Shown in pieces: positions 41,025 to 49,119 of a DNA stretch of 64,000 nucleotides. Position 1 is the first letter of the stretch; each line of letters starts with the position of its first letter. Position numbers and translations under genes: made by a program. The notes beneath the pieces were generated by a model. That model was not told where the DNA came from. It made no database searches and worked only from the letters and a program-made list of their open reading frames with translations. Source of the DNA: Romboutsia sedimentorum (GTDB taxonomy: Bacteria > Bacillota > Clostridia > Peptostreptococcales > Peptostreptococcaceae); contig NZ_JASKYM010000002.1 of assembly GCF_030131845.1 (NCBI RefSeq), positions 1 to 64,000 on the forward strand, read 5' to 3'.

Positions 41025-42335
41025 ATGAATTTATATAATGATATATTAAATAGAAAAGAAAAAATTGCCGTGGTAGGATTAGGGTACGTAGGCATACCTT
41101 TAGCAGTAGAATTTGCTAAGCATGTTGATGTTATAGGTTTTGATATTAATGAAGAAAAAGTGAGTTCTTATATAGATGGATATGATGTTACTAAAGAAGT
41201 TGGGGACGAAAATTTAAAAAACACTTCTGTAGAATTTACCACTGATGAAAATAAGTTAAAAGAAGCTAAGTTTTATATAGTAGCAGTGCCTACTCCAATA
41301 AATAGTGATAAGACACCAAATTTAAGACCTGTTATAGGAGCTACTGAAACGGTGGCTAGGAACATTACTGAGGGTTCTATAGTTGTGTACGAATCAACTG
41401 TATATCCTGGTACTACTGAGGAGATATGTATACCGATATTAGAAAAAATATCTGGACTTAAATATGGTGAGGACTTTAAGATAGGTTATTCTCCAGAGCG
41501 AATAAATCCAGGCGACAAAATAAATAGACTTACAACTATAGTTAAAATTGTGTCTGGTTGTGACGTGAAAACTTTAGATACTGTAGCGAAGGTATATGAG
41601 TTAATTATAGAAGCTGGAGTTTATAGAGCTGAGAGTATAAAGGTGGCTGAAGCTGCTAAGGTTATAGAAAATTCTCAAAGAGATATAAATATAGCTTTTA
41701 TGAATGAATTAGCTATGGTGTTTAATAAAATGGGAATTGATACTAAAGAAGTTTTAAAAGCTGCTGGCACTAAATGGAACTTCTTAAACTTTACGCCAGG
41801 TTTAGTTGGAGGGCATTGTATTGGAGTTGACCCATATTATTTTGTGTATAAAGCTGAAGAATTAGGATATCATTCACAAATAATTTTAGCAGGAAGAAAA
41901 ATAAATGATGGTATGGCTAAATATGTGGCAGAAAATACTATAAAGAGTTTAATAAAAGCAGATAAAAAAATAAAAGGCGCTAAGGTTTTAGTTATGGGAT
42001 TAACTTTTAAAGAAAATTGCCCAGATACTAGAAATACTAAGGTTGTTGATATAATAGAAGAGCTTAAAGATTATGGTGTAGATGTACTTATATATGATCC
42101 TGTTGCAGATTCTGATGAAGCATTTAGTGAATATGGTATAAAGCTTAATTCTAAAGACGATTTGAAAAATGTGGATGCTGTTATATGTGCTGTGGCTCAT
42201 GAAAATCTAAAGTCAATTAATTTAGAGCAATTAGAAGGTATGTATAATGAAGGCAGTAAGGTTTTAATTGATATAAAAGGAGTTTATGATAAAGTTGAAG
42301 CTCAAAATAGAGGATTAATATACTGGAGATTATAG
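41025..42335 (+). CDS. Nucleotide sugar dehydrogenase (UDP-N-acetylhexosamine type)
   Basis: A 436-residue NAD-dependent dehydrogenase that oxidises C6 of a UDP-sugar to the uronic acid. It resembles the WbpO/TviB group acting on UDP-GalNAc or UDP-GlcNAc. The N-terminal Rossmann motif is VVGLGYVGIPLA (15-26). VESTVYPGTTEE and SPERINPGD lie at about 123 and 154. The catalytic cysteine is in GGHCIGVDPYY (about 264-274). The third domain begins VLVMGLTFKENCPDTRNTK. A second, different dehydrogenase (UDP-glucose type) is at 62940. It begins the polysaccharide cluster; GGGGAGG precedes the ATG. Substrate choice is inferred from family resemblance. Confidence 0.87.
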   Translation: MNLYNDILNRKEKIAVVGLGYVGIPLAVEFAKHVDVIGFDINEEKVSSYIDGYDVTKEVGDENLKNTSVEFTTDENKLKEAKFYIVAVPTPINSDKTPNLRPVIGATETVARNITEGSIVVYESTVYPGTTEEICIPILEKISGLKYGEDFKIGYSPERINPGDKINRLTTIVKIVSGCDVKTLDTVAKVYELIIEAGVYRAESIKVAEAAKVIENSQRDINIAFMNELAMVFNKMGIDTKEVLKAAGTKWNFLNFTPGLVGGHCIGVDPYYFVYKAEELGYHSQIILAGRKINDGMAKYVAENTIKSLIKADKKIKGAKVLVMGLTFKENCPDTRNTKVVDIIEELKDYGVDVLIYDPVADSDEAFSEYGIKLNSKDDLKNVDAVICAVAHENLKSINLEQLEGMYNEGSKVLIDIKGVYDKVEAQNRGLIYWRL

Positions 42336-42347
42336 TGAGGTAAATTT

Positions 42348-43475
42348 ATGAAAGTATTACATATATGTTCTTATTATATAACATCAAAATTATATAGGAA
42401 CTTAGTAGAAAATTTAGAAAAAGAAGGTATATATAATGATGTATATATACCTGTTTGTAGTGAGAGCTTAATGAATAAATTTGCAGGTGTTAATAATGAA
42501 AAAACTAACTATATTTATTCTAAGTGCTTTAATAAGTTTGATAGAGTAAGCTTTAGATTGAAAAATAAAAAAATATATGATGACTTAAAAACTAAAATTG
42601 ATTTTGAAGGTGTAGATGTAGTACATGCACATTCTTTATTTGTAAACGGATACGCAGCATATAAGCTTAAAAAAGAAAAAAATATAGATTATATTGTTGC
42701 AGTAAGAAACACAGATGCTAATGTGTTTTTCAAAAAAATGATTCATTTAAGAAAAATTGGTGTTGAGATAATGAAAAATGCAAAACAAGTTATTTTTATA
42801 TCATCAAAGTATAAAAGTTCTGTAATAGAAAATTATGTACCTAAAGAATTTCAAGAAATGATATATGAAAAATCGGTTGTTATTCCAAATGGAATAGATA
42901 AGTTTTGGTTTGATAATTTAGATATGAACGATAAAGTATTTAATGATAAAAAAATAAAGTTAATATATGTAGGAAAATTAGACAAAAATAAAAATTTATA
43001 TACTTCTATTAATGTTGTAAAAAAATTAAATGATTTAGGATATGAAGCTTCATTAGACATTGTAGGTGATGGTGAATTGATGAATGATATAACTAAATTA
43101 GTTGATGAACAATACAAAGATATTGTAGTATTACATGGTTTTATGAACAAAGAGCAAATTTTAGATTTATATAGAAAAAGTGATATATTTATAATGCCTT
43201 CAAAGTATGAAACTTTTGGACTTGTATATATAGAAGCAATTAGTCAAGGTTTGCCTGTGATTTATACAAAAAATCAAGGATTTGATGGATATTTTAAAGA
43301 AGGGGAAGTAGGCTATAGTGTAGAGTATGATGATGTAGATGAAATATCTAAAAAAGTAATAGATATTATCAATAAACCTGTATGGAAATTTGAACAATTA
43401 AAGCCTGAAATAGAAAAATCTTTTGTATGGAAAAATATCGCTAAAGAATATGTAAATATTTATTCTAAAAAATAA
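42348..43475 (+). CDS. Family 4 glycosyltransferase
   Basis: A 375-residue GT-B fold transferase (GT4) expected to add a sugar to the lipid-linked polysaccharide repeat on the cytoplasmic face. The C-terminal nucleotide-binding half shows IYVGKLDKNKNL (about 206-217) and the E-x7-E signature in PSKYETFGLVYIEAISQGLP (about 285-304). There are no membrane spans. It starts 13 bases after the dehydrogenase gene. The sugar it moves cannot be read from sequence. Confidence 0.87.
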   Translation: MKVLHICSYYITSKLYRNLVENLEKEGIYNDVYIPVCSESLMNKFAGVNNEKTNYIYSKCFNKFDRVSFRLKNKKIYDDLKTKIDFEGVDVVHAHSLFVNGYAAYKLKKEKNIDYIVAVRNTDANVFFKKMIHLRKIGVEIMKNAKQVIFISSKYKSSVIENYVPKEFQEMIYEKSVVIPNGIDKFWFDNLDMNDKVFNDKKIKLIYVGKLDKNKNLYTSINVVKKLNDLGYEASLDIVGDGELMNDITKLVDEQYKDIVVLHGFMNKEQILDLYRKSDIFIMPSKYETFGLVYIEAISQGLPVIYTKNQGFDGYFKEGEVGYSVEYDDVDEISKKVIDIINKPVWKFEQLKPEIEKSFVWKNIAKEYVNIYSKK

Positions 43476-43503
43476 TGTGGATTTTTAAGAGAAGGGTAAG
43501 TTT

Positions 43504-44706
43504 ATGAATATATTATATTTAGTAAATATGAATGAAAAAAATAGAAAAGGGTTATTTACTGCAACGCATGAAAAGTTAAAGGAAATTATTAAGCATGATG
43601 ATATAGATGAATATAAAGTATATTCTATTCAGTTTTGTGATGCTGGGTTAATGAAACTTTTAAAAAAGATAAAAAACAAAGAAATTAGAAATAAGGGTGC
43701 CAATCATTTTGAATATGAAGGAATAACGTATGAAAAAATATACATAAAGGTTGGAGTTTTTAATAAAATATTTGAAGCTTTAAATTTAGATGTTTTGAAC
43801 TTTTTACCGACTTTAATAAAATATAAAAATATTATAAAACAATCGGACTTGATAAGTTGTCATTGGGGGTATCCTCATGGAAGAATTGCTTTTTGGATGG
43901 GGAAAATATATAAGAAAAAATATATAGTTACTTATCATGGAAGTGATGTTCATACAATGCCAGTAAAAAGTTCTCATATAAAAAGAAAAGTAATTTGTGT
44001 AATGGAGAATGCTTATAAAAATATATTTGTAAGTAATAAGCTACATATAGATGCTACAAAACTTGGTTATGATAAATCAAATTATGTAATAACTAAAAAT
44101 GGTGTTAATTTTGATAAGTTTTATGAAATAACTCAAAAAGAAAAAAATGAAATTAAAAATGATTTAAATTTAACTGGTAAAGTTGTGGGATTTGTAGGCA
44201 ACTTAAACAAAATCAAAAGAGCTGATAAGCTTGTAGAGATATTTGATAATGTTAGTAAAAACATTGATGAAGAAATTAGCTTTGTAATAGCTGGTGATGG
44301 TCCGTTAAAGCAAAGTATGATAAATGATTCTAAACTTAAACATTTGAATATAGCTTTTACAGGTAATGTAGATGTAGATGAAGTTAGAAGACTAATGAAT
44401 ATAATGGATGTTATGGTATTGCCAAGTGAAAATGAGGGATTTGGATGTGTTATAATAGAAGCTAATGCTTGTGGAACTAGAGTTGTAGCTAGTAATGTAG
44501 GCGGAATAGAAGAAGCAATTGGAAATAAAGATATGCTTGTTGAAAGTGGGCAAGATTTTGAAAAAAGATTTGCTGACAAAATTTGTGATGTTTTAAATTC
44601 TAATTATGAAAAGGAAAAGCTTATAAAAAGAGTACATTCTAATTTCACATGGGAGATAGTTGCACAAGATGAAATAAATGTATATAAAGGAGCAAAATAT
44701 GAGTAA
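43504..44706 (+). CDS. Family 4 glycosyltransferase
   Basis: A 400-residue GT-B transferase of the GT4 family. YHGSDVHTMP (about 140-149) lies in the acceptor half; GFVGNLNKIKRADKLVE (about 229-245) and the E-x7-E motif in PSENEGFGCVIIEANACGTR (about 311-330) lie in the donor half. The next gene begins within its last codons, so translation is coupled to the flippase. Part of the wall polysaccharide operon that begins at 41025. Confidence 0.87.
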   Translation: MNILYLVNMNEKNRKGLFTATHEKLKEIIKHDDIDEYKVYSIQFCDAGLMKLLKKIKNKEIRNKGANHFEYEGITYEKIYIKVGVFNKIFEALNLDVLNFLPTLIKYKNIIKQSDLISCHWGYPHGRIAFWMGKIYKKKYIVTYHGSDVHTMPVKSSHIKRKVICVMENAYKNIFVSNKLHIDATKLGYDKSNYVITKNGVNFDKFYEITQKEKNEIKNDLNLTGKVVGFVGNLNKIKRADKLVEIFDNVSKNIDEEISFVIAGDGPLKQSMINDSKLKHLNIAFTGNVDVDEVRRLMNIMDVMVLPSENEGFGCVIIEANACGTRVVASNVGGIEEAIGNKDMLVESGQDFEKRFADKICDVLNSNYEKEKLIKRVHSNFTWEIVAQDEINVYKGAKYE

Positions 44707-46249
44707 AATGGCAAAAGCAACACTGGCACTTATGATAGTTACCATGTTGTCTAAGTTTTTAGGATTTGGGAGAGAGTTAGTACTTGCTGCATTTTATGGG
44801 ACAGGCATATATAGCCAGGCGTATATATCAGCTATGAGTATACCATCAACTTTATTTACTATAATAGCTACTGCTATAGTAACTACTTTTATGCCCTTAT
44901 ACTTTGAAAATTACAGTTTGGGTAATGACGAACAAGGAAATAAGTTTACAAGTAATATATTAAATATAGTAGTGGTAATCGGAATAGTAATCGGAATATT
45001 AGGAATGGTATTTACAGATGAACTTGTAAAAATATTTGCAATGGGATATGAAGGCGAAAAATTCGCTTTAACAGTAAAATTCACAAGAATAATGATTTTT
45101 GGAGGATTGTTTATAGCTCTTAGTAGGATAATGGCATCATTCTTACAAGCTAAAGAAAGTTTTGCTATATCTGGAATGTCAGGAATTCCTTTTAATATAA
45201 TAATTATTACTTCTATTATGCTTAGTGTGAAGGTTAATATATATATATTACCAATTGGAACTTTACTTGCTATGGCAAGTCAGTTTATATTTCAATATAT
45301 TTTTGCACGGAAAAAAGGGTATAAATATAAGTTTGTTTTAGATGTAAAAGATGAGTATGTAAAAAAAATGATATGGCTATTAGGGCCAGTTATTATAGGT
45401 GTTTGTTTTAATCAGTTGAATACTGTTATAGATAGAACACTTGCAACAAATATTGGAGGGGGTAGTGCTGTATCTGTTTTAAATTATGCAAATAAATTAA
45501 ATGGATTTGTAATGGGGCTTTTTATAACATCTATTGCAGCAGTTGTTTACCCTATATTATCTAATTGTTTATCAAGTGATGATAAAGAAGGTTTTTCAAA
45601 GTCTATTGTTAAAAGTGTAAATAGTGCGATTTTATTAGTTGTTCCAGTATCTGTAGGTGCGATAGTACTTTCAAAGCCTATTGTAAGCCTTTTATTTGAA
45701 AGAGGGGCTTTTGATGAGAGAGATACACATATGACAGCTATTGCTTTGATTTTCTATTCATTAGGTATGGTTGCATTTGGACTAAGGGATATATTAGGAA
45801 AAGTATTTTACTCACTACAAGATACTAAAACACCTATGATAAATGGTATTATATCTGTTATTATAAATATAATATTGAACTTAGTATTATCTAAATTTAT
45901 GGGGTATGCAGGACTTGCATTTGCCACTAGTATCTCATCTACTATTTGTATATTCTTATTGTTTAATAGTTTGAAAAAAAAGATTGGATATTTTGGACAA
46001 GATAAAATTATAAAGGCTACTATTAAATCGTTAATAGCTGCGATTGTGATGGGAGTTACAACATACTTTGCATATGAAGTTATGATAAGTATGTTAGGAG
46101 TCGGATCAATGAGCGAGGCAATTAGCTTATTTACATCTATTGGATTAGGGGCTATTGTTTATGGATCATTAGTTATTTTATTCAAAATTGAAGAAGTTAA
46201 TGTTATAACTAACATGATAAAAAATAAGGTTAAAAAAGTAAAGAGATAG
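44699..46249 (+). CDS. MurJ-like lipid-linked oligosaccharide flippase, copy 1
   Basis: A 516-residue membrane protein of the MurJ/MviN group (MOP superfamily) with about 14 spans. The opening MSKMAKATLALMIVTMLSKF leads to the conserved GFGRELVLAAFYGTG; LSKPIVSLLFERGAFD lies at about 318-333. It carries an undecaprenyl-linked intermediate outward. I chose the ATG at 44699, since AAAGGAGC precedes it and the family begins here; a frame open from 44678 would add seven residues. It overlaps the upstream transferase gene by eight bases. A paralogue is at 53162, and the two flank the secA2-cwp segment. With two such proteins, at least one probably moves the wall polymer rather than lipid II. Confidence 0.87.
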   Translation: MSKMAKATLALMIVTMLSKFLGFGRELVLAAFYGTGIYSQAYISAMSIPSTLFTIIATAIVTTFMPLYFENYSLGNDEQGNKFTSNILNIVVVIGIVIGILGMVFTDELVKIFAMGYEGEKFALTVKFTRIMIFGGLFIALSRIMASFLQAKESFAISGMSGIPFNIIIITSIMLSVKVNIYILPIGTLLAMASQFIFQYIFARKKGYKYKFVLDVKDEYVKKMIWLLGPVIIGVCFNQLNTVIDRTLATNIGGGSAVSVLNYANKLNGFVMGLFITSIAAVVYPILSNCLSSDDKEGFSKSIVKSVNSAILLVVPVSVGAIVLSKPIVSLLFERGAFDERDTHMTAIALIFYSLGMVAFGLRDILGKVFYSLQDTKTPMINGIISVIINIILNLVLSKFMGYAGLAFATSISSTICIFLLFNSLKKKIGYFGQDKIIKATIKSLIAAIVMGVTTYFAYEVMISMLGVGSMSEAISLFTSIGLGAIVYGSLVILFKIEEVNVITNMIKNKVKKVKR

Positions 46250-46250
46250 C

Positions 46251-46284
46251 AAAAAGGAGCTAGAAAAATTCTAGCTCCTTTTAA
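46251..46284. terminator. Bidirectional terminator
   Basis: AAAAAGGAGCTAG-AAAAATT-CTAGCTCCTTTTA, a strong stem between the flippase gene and minus-strand RNA candidate B. Confidence 0.9.
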
Positions 46285-46285
46285 T

Positions 46286-46296
46286 GTGAGAAATAC
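46286..46296 (+). repeat. GTGAGAAATAC motif, copy 4
   Basis: Exact copy of the 11-base motif, directly after a terminator and inside minus-strand RNA candidate B. GAGATG follows 14 bases later, as at copy 5. Confidence 0.8.
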
Positions 46297-46464
46297 TAAA
46301 AAAAGAGATGTTTTCATTTTTTTAGTAATATCATTATACAATAATGGCTGTGATATGTCTATAAAATATACAAAATATAGCATAATTAAACTTACATTTA
46401 ATTACAAATAATATGTAAATTAATGTATAATAAAATTAGTAAAATAAGTAAGGGGAGAAATTAC

Positions 46465-48807
46465 ATGTCAGTTTTAGATAAGATACTAAGTAAGTCAGAC
46501 GAAGCGGAAATAAATATATTAAATAAGATAGTTGATAAAATAGATGAAGTAGAAGAGTCTGTACAAAAATTAAGTGATAATGAATTAAAAAACATGACAA
46601 ATGTTTTTAAGGAGAGATTAAATAGCGGTGAAACTCTAGACGATATCTTAATCGAAGCATTTGCAGTTTGTCGTGAAGCTTCAAAGAGAGTTTTAGGTAT
46701 GCGTCAATACAGAGTACAATTAATAGGTGGGATTGTACTTCATCAAGGTAAGATTGCTGAGATGAGAACTGGAGAAGGTAAAACTTTAGTTGCTGTTGCT
46801 CCAGTTTATTTAAATGCACTAAGTGGTATGGGAGTTCACGTTATAACTGTTAATGATTATTTAGCTAAGCGTGATAAAGAACTTATGCAACCTGTGTATG
46901 AATTTTTAGGTATGAGTGTAGGGGTTATAGTAAACGGTCAAGATCCTACTGAGAGGAAAGCTCAATATGAGTGCGATATAACTTATGGTACTAACAATGA
47001 GTATGGATTTGATTATTTAAAAGATAACATGGTAACTAGAAATGAAGAGAAAGTACAAAGAAAATTAAACTATGCTATAGTCGATGAAGTTGACTCTATA
47101 CTTATAGATGAAGCTAGAACTCCACTTATAATATCTGGTAGCGGAGATGAAAGTACTAAATTATATGATATAGCAGATGCTTTTATAAAAACTTTAGTAG
47201 AAGATGATTATGAATTAGATGAAAAAGAAAATACTATAGCACTTAGTGAAGATGGTATGACTAAGGCTGAGTCTTTCTTTGGAGTAGAATCTATAAATAG
47301 TATAGAAAATATAGAAATATGTCACCATATCAATCAAGCACTAAGAGCTTATAAATTAATGGATAAAGATGTAGATTATGTAGTTAAAAATAATGAAATA
47401 ATGATAGTAGATGAATTTACAGGAAGAATAATGGATGGTAGAAGATATTCAGATGGTCTTCATCAGGCTATAGAAGCTAAGGAAAAAGTTGAAATAAAAA
47501 GAGAATCTAAGACTTTAGCTACTGTAACTTTCCAAAACTTCTTTAGAATGTATTCTAAACTTTCAGGAATGACAGGTACTGCTAAAACAGAAGAAGGAGA
47601 ATTCCAATCTACTTATAGTATGAATGTTGTTACTATACCTACTAATAAGCCTATACTTAGAGCAGACTTAAATGATTTGGTATTTAAAACTGAAGAAGCG
47701 AAATATGATGCGGTAGTTAAAGAGATAGCAAGGATACATGAAAGTGGACAACCTGTATTAGTTGGTACTGTATCTATTGATAAGTCAGAATATTTATCAA
47801 GTTTACTTAAGAAAAAAGGAATAAAACATGAAGTATTAAATGCTAAAAATCATGAAAAAGAAGCAGAAATAGTTAAAAAAGCTGGTAAATTAAATTCTGT
47901 AACTATAGCTACTAATATGGCTGGTCGTGGAACTGATATATCTTTAGGAGACTCTGATAAAGGAGAGGGAACTAAGGTATGTGAACTTGGTGGACTTTAT
48001 GTTATAGGTACTGAAAGACATGAAACAAGAAGAATAGACAATCAGTTAAGAGGACGTTCTGGTCGTCAAGGTGACCCTGGTACTTCAAGATTCTTTGTTA
48101 GTTTAGAAGATGAAGTTATAAAACTATATGGAGGAAGAAGTATAGAAAAGATAATGAAAAGAATGAATGCTGATGAAAATTCTGCACTAGAAGGTAAGAA
48201 TTTAATGAAAGCAATCGAAAGAGCACAAAGAGGAATAGAAGGACGTAACTTCGAGATAAGAAAGAACGTTATAAAATACGATGATACTATAAATGAACAA
48301 AGAAAAGTTATTTATGCTGAAAGAAACAAGGTATTAGATAACTTAGATTTAGAAGAAGAAATTCAAAAAGTGGTTAAAGATGTTATAAGTGATACAGCAC
48401 AAAAATACCTTAAAAAGAATAAAGATTATTATGGATTCTTAAATAGCATATGCAATAAATTTATGCCAAAAGAAGCTTTAATAATTCCTGATATGGATAA
48501 AATGAGCGTAGAAGAAATTATAGAATATACTTATGATTTATCGAAAAGAGTTTACGATTTTAAAAAAATTGTTTGTGGAATTGAAGAATTAAGAAACTTA
48601 GAAAGAAGAGTTTTATTAGAAGTGGTTGATTCTCGTTGGATAGAACATATTGATGCTATGGATCAGCTAAGACAATGTATTGGATTAGCTGCTATTGGTC
48701 AAAAGGATCCTGTAAAAGAATATGCTATTCAGGGATATGATATGTTTGAAGAGTTAAATAGAAATATTAGAACAGAAACTATAAAGTATTTATATAAATT
48801 TAATTAA
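46465..48807 (+). CDS. secA2: Accessory preprotein translocase ATPase SecA2
   Basis: A 780-residue SecA-type motor that drives export of a subset of proteins; in C. difficile SecA2 is needed for S-layer and Cwp secretion. Motifs seen: Walker A MRTGEGKTL (100-108), NDYLAKRD, Walker B region VDEVDSILIDEARTPLIIS, and ATNMAGRGTDI with LRGRSGRQGDPG in the second ATPase half. It is shorter than a housekeeping SecA and lacks the C-terminal zinc-binding tail. I chose the ATG at 46465, since GGGGAG precedes it; a frame open from 46423 adds 14 unlikely residues. The gene lies among CWB2 protein genes, matching the C. difficile arrangement. The leader contains GAGAAAT, a 7-base partial match to the S-layer motif. 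Confidence 0.93.
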   Translation: MSVLDKILSKSDEAEINILNKIVDKIDEVEESVQKLSDNELKNMTNVFKERLNSGETLDDILIEAFAVCREASKRVLGMRQYRVQLIGGIVLHQGKIAEMRTGEGKTLVAVAPVYLNALSGMGVHVITVNDYLAKRDKELMQPVYEFLGMSVGVIVNGQDPTERKAQYECDITYGTNNEYGFDYLKDNMVTRNEEKVQRKLNYAIVDEVDSILIDEARTPLIISGSGDESTKLYDIADAFIKTLVEDDYELDEKENTIALSEDGMTKAESFFGVESINSIENIEICHHINQALRAYKLMDKDVDYVVKNNEIMIVDEFTGRIMDGRRYSDGLHQAIEAKEKVEIKRESKTLATVTFQNFFRMYSKLSGMTGTAKTEEGEFQSTYSMNVVTIPTNKPILRADLNDLVFKTEEAKYDAVVKEIARIHESGQPVLVGTVSIDKSEYLSSLLKKKGIKHEVLNAKNHEKEAEIVKKAGKLNSVTIATNMAGRGTDISLGDSDKGEGTKVCELGGLYVIGTERHETRRIDNQLRGRSGRQGDPGTSRFFVSLEDEVIKLYGGRSIEKIMKRMNADENSALEGKNLMKAIERAQRGIEGRNFEIRKNVIKYDDTINEQRKVIYAERNKVLDNLDLEEEIQKVVKDVISDTAQKYLKKNKDYYGFLNSICNKFMPKEALIIPDMDKMSVEEIIEYTYDLSKRVYDFKKIVCGIEELRNLERRVLLEVVDSRWIEHIDAMDQLRQCIGLAAIGQKDPVKEYAIQGYDMFEELNRNIRTETIKYLYKFN

Positions 48808-48829
48808 TATGAAATATTATATTGAAATG

Positions 48830-48863
48830 AAAAGACCCTATACAAATGCATAGGGTCTTTTCT
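48830..48863. terminator. Bidirectional terminator
   Basis: AAAAGACCCTAT-ACAAATGC-ATAGGGTCTTTT, a perfect 12-base-pair stem after secA2. Confidence 0.85.
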
Positions 48864-48874
48864 GTGAGAAATAC
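48864..48874 (+). repeat. GTGAGAAATAC motif, copy 5
   Basis: Exact copy of the 11-base motif directly after the secA2 terminator and inside minus-strand RNA candidate C. Confidence 0.8.
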
Positions 48875-49058
48875 CGAAAAAAGAGATGTTTAAAATTCTT
48901 TTTTCTAATAAAATTATACTATATAAATTGACAAAAGTCGAGCAATATAAAATTAAATAAATATGAAAAAATAATGAATTCAAAATAGTCAACAAAAAAA
49001 GAGTAACAAAAAAATTGAAAAATATGACTTGTGAAAAATTTACCTAAAATTACAAAAA

Positions 49059-49088
49059 TTGTCCTTTAAACTCTATATATGTTATAAT
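49059..49088 (+). promoter_or_regulatory. Probable promoter of the amidase-type surface protein
   Basis: TTGTCC at 49059-49064, 18 bases, TATAAT at 49083-49088, about 30 bases before the start codon. Confidence 0.55.
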
Positions 49089-49119
49089 ATATTGCGAATG
49101 AAAAAAAAGGGGGAGTTTT

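Larger units (their letters stand above)
46249..46326 (-). ncRNA. Candidate small RNA B (S-layer locus family)
   Basis: On the minus strand TAGACA (46361-46356), exactly 17 bases, TATAAT (46338-46333) is a near-perfect promoter. The start would be A at 46326, seven bases on. The RNA begins with a 10-base-pair stem (ACUAAAAAAA/UUUUUUUAGU) whose loop has AUCUC. Then comes the unpaired GUAUUUCUCAC (complement of 46286-46296), then the GGAGCTAG hairpin and T-run shared with the convergent flippase gene. It has the same layout as candidates A and C. Confidence 0.6.
48826..48906 (-). ncRNA. Candidate small RNA C (S-layer locus family)
   Basis: On the minus strand, TATAAT at 48918-48913 (with a weak TCGACT 17 bases upstream) is followed seven bases later by a start A at 48906. 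The RNA begins with a 9-base-pair stem (GAAAAAAGA/UCUUUUUUC) with AUCUC in the loop. It then has GUAUUUCUCAC (complement of 48864-48874), then the GACCCTAT hairpin shared with the convergent secA2 gene. Its T-run on this strand is short (TTTTCATTTC), so termination may be less efficient than for candidates A and B. Confidence 0.5.
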
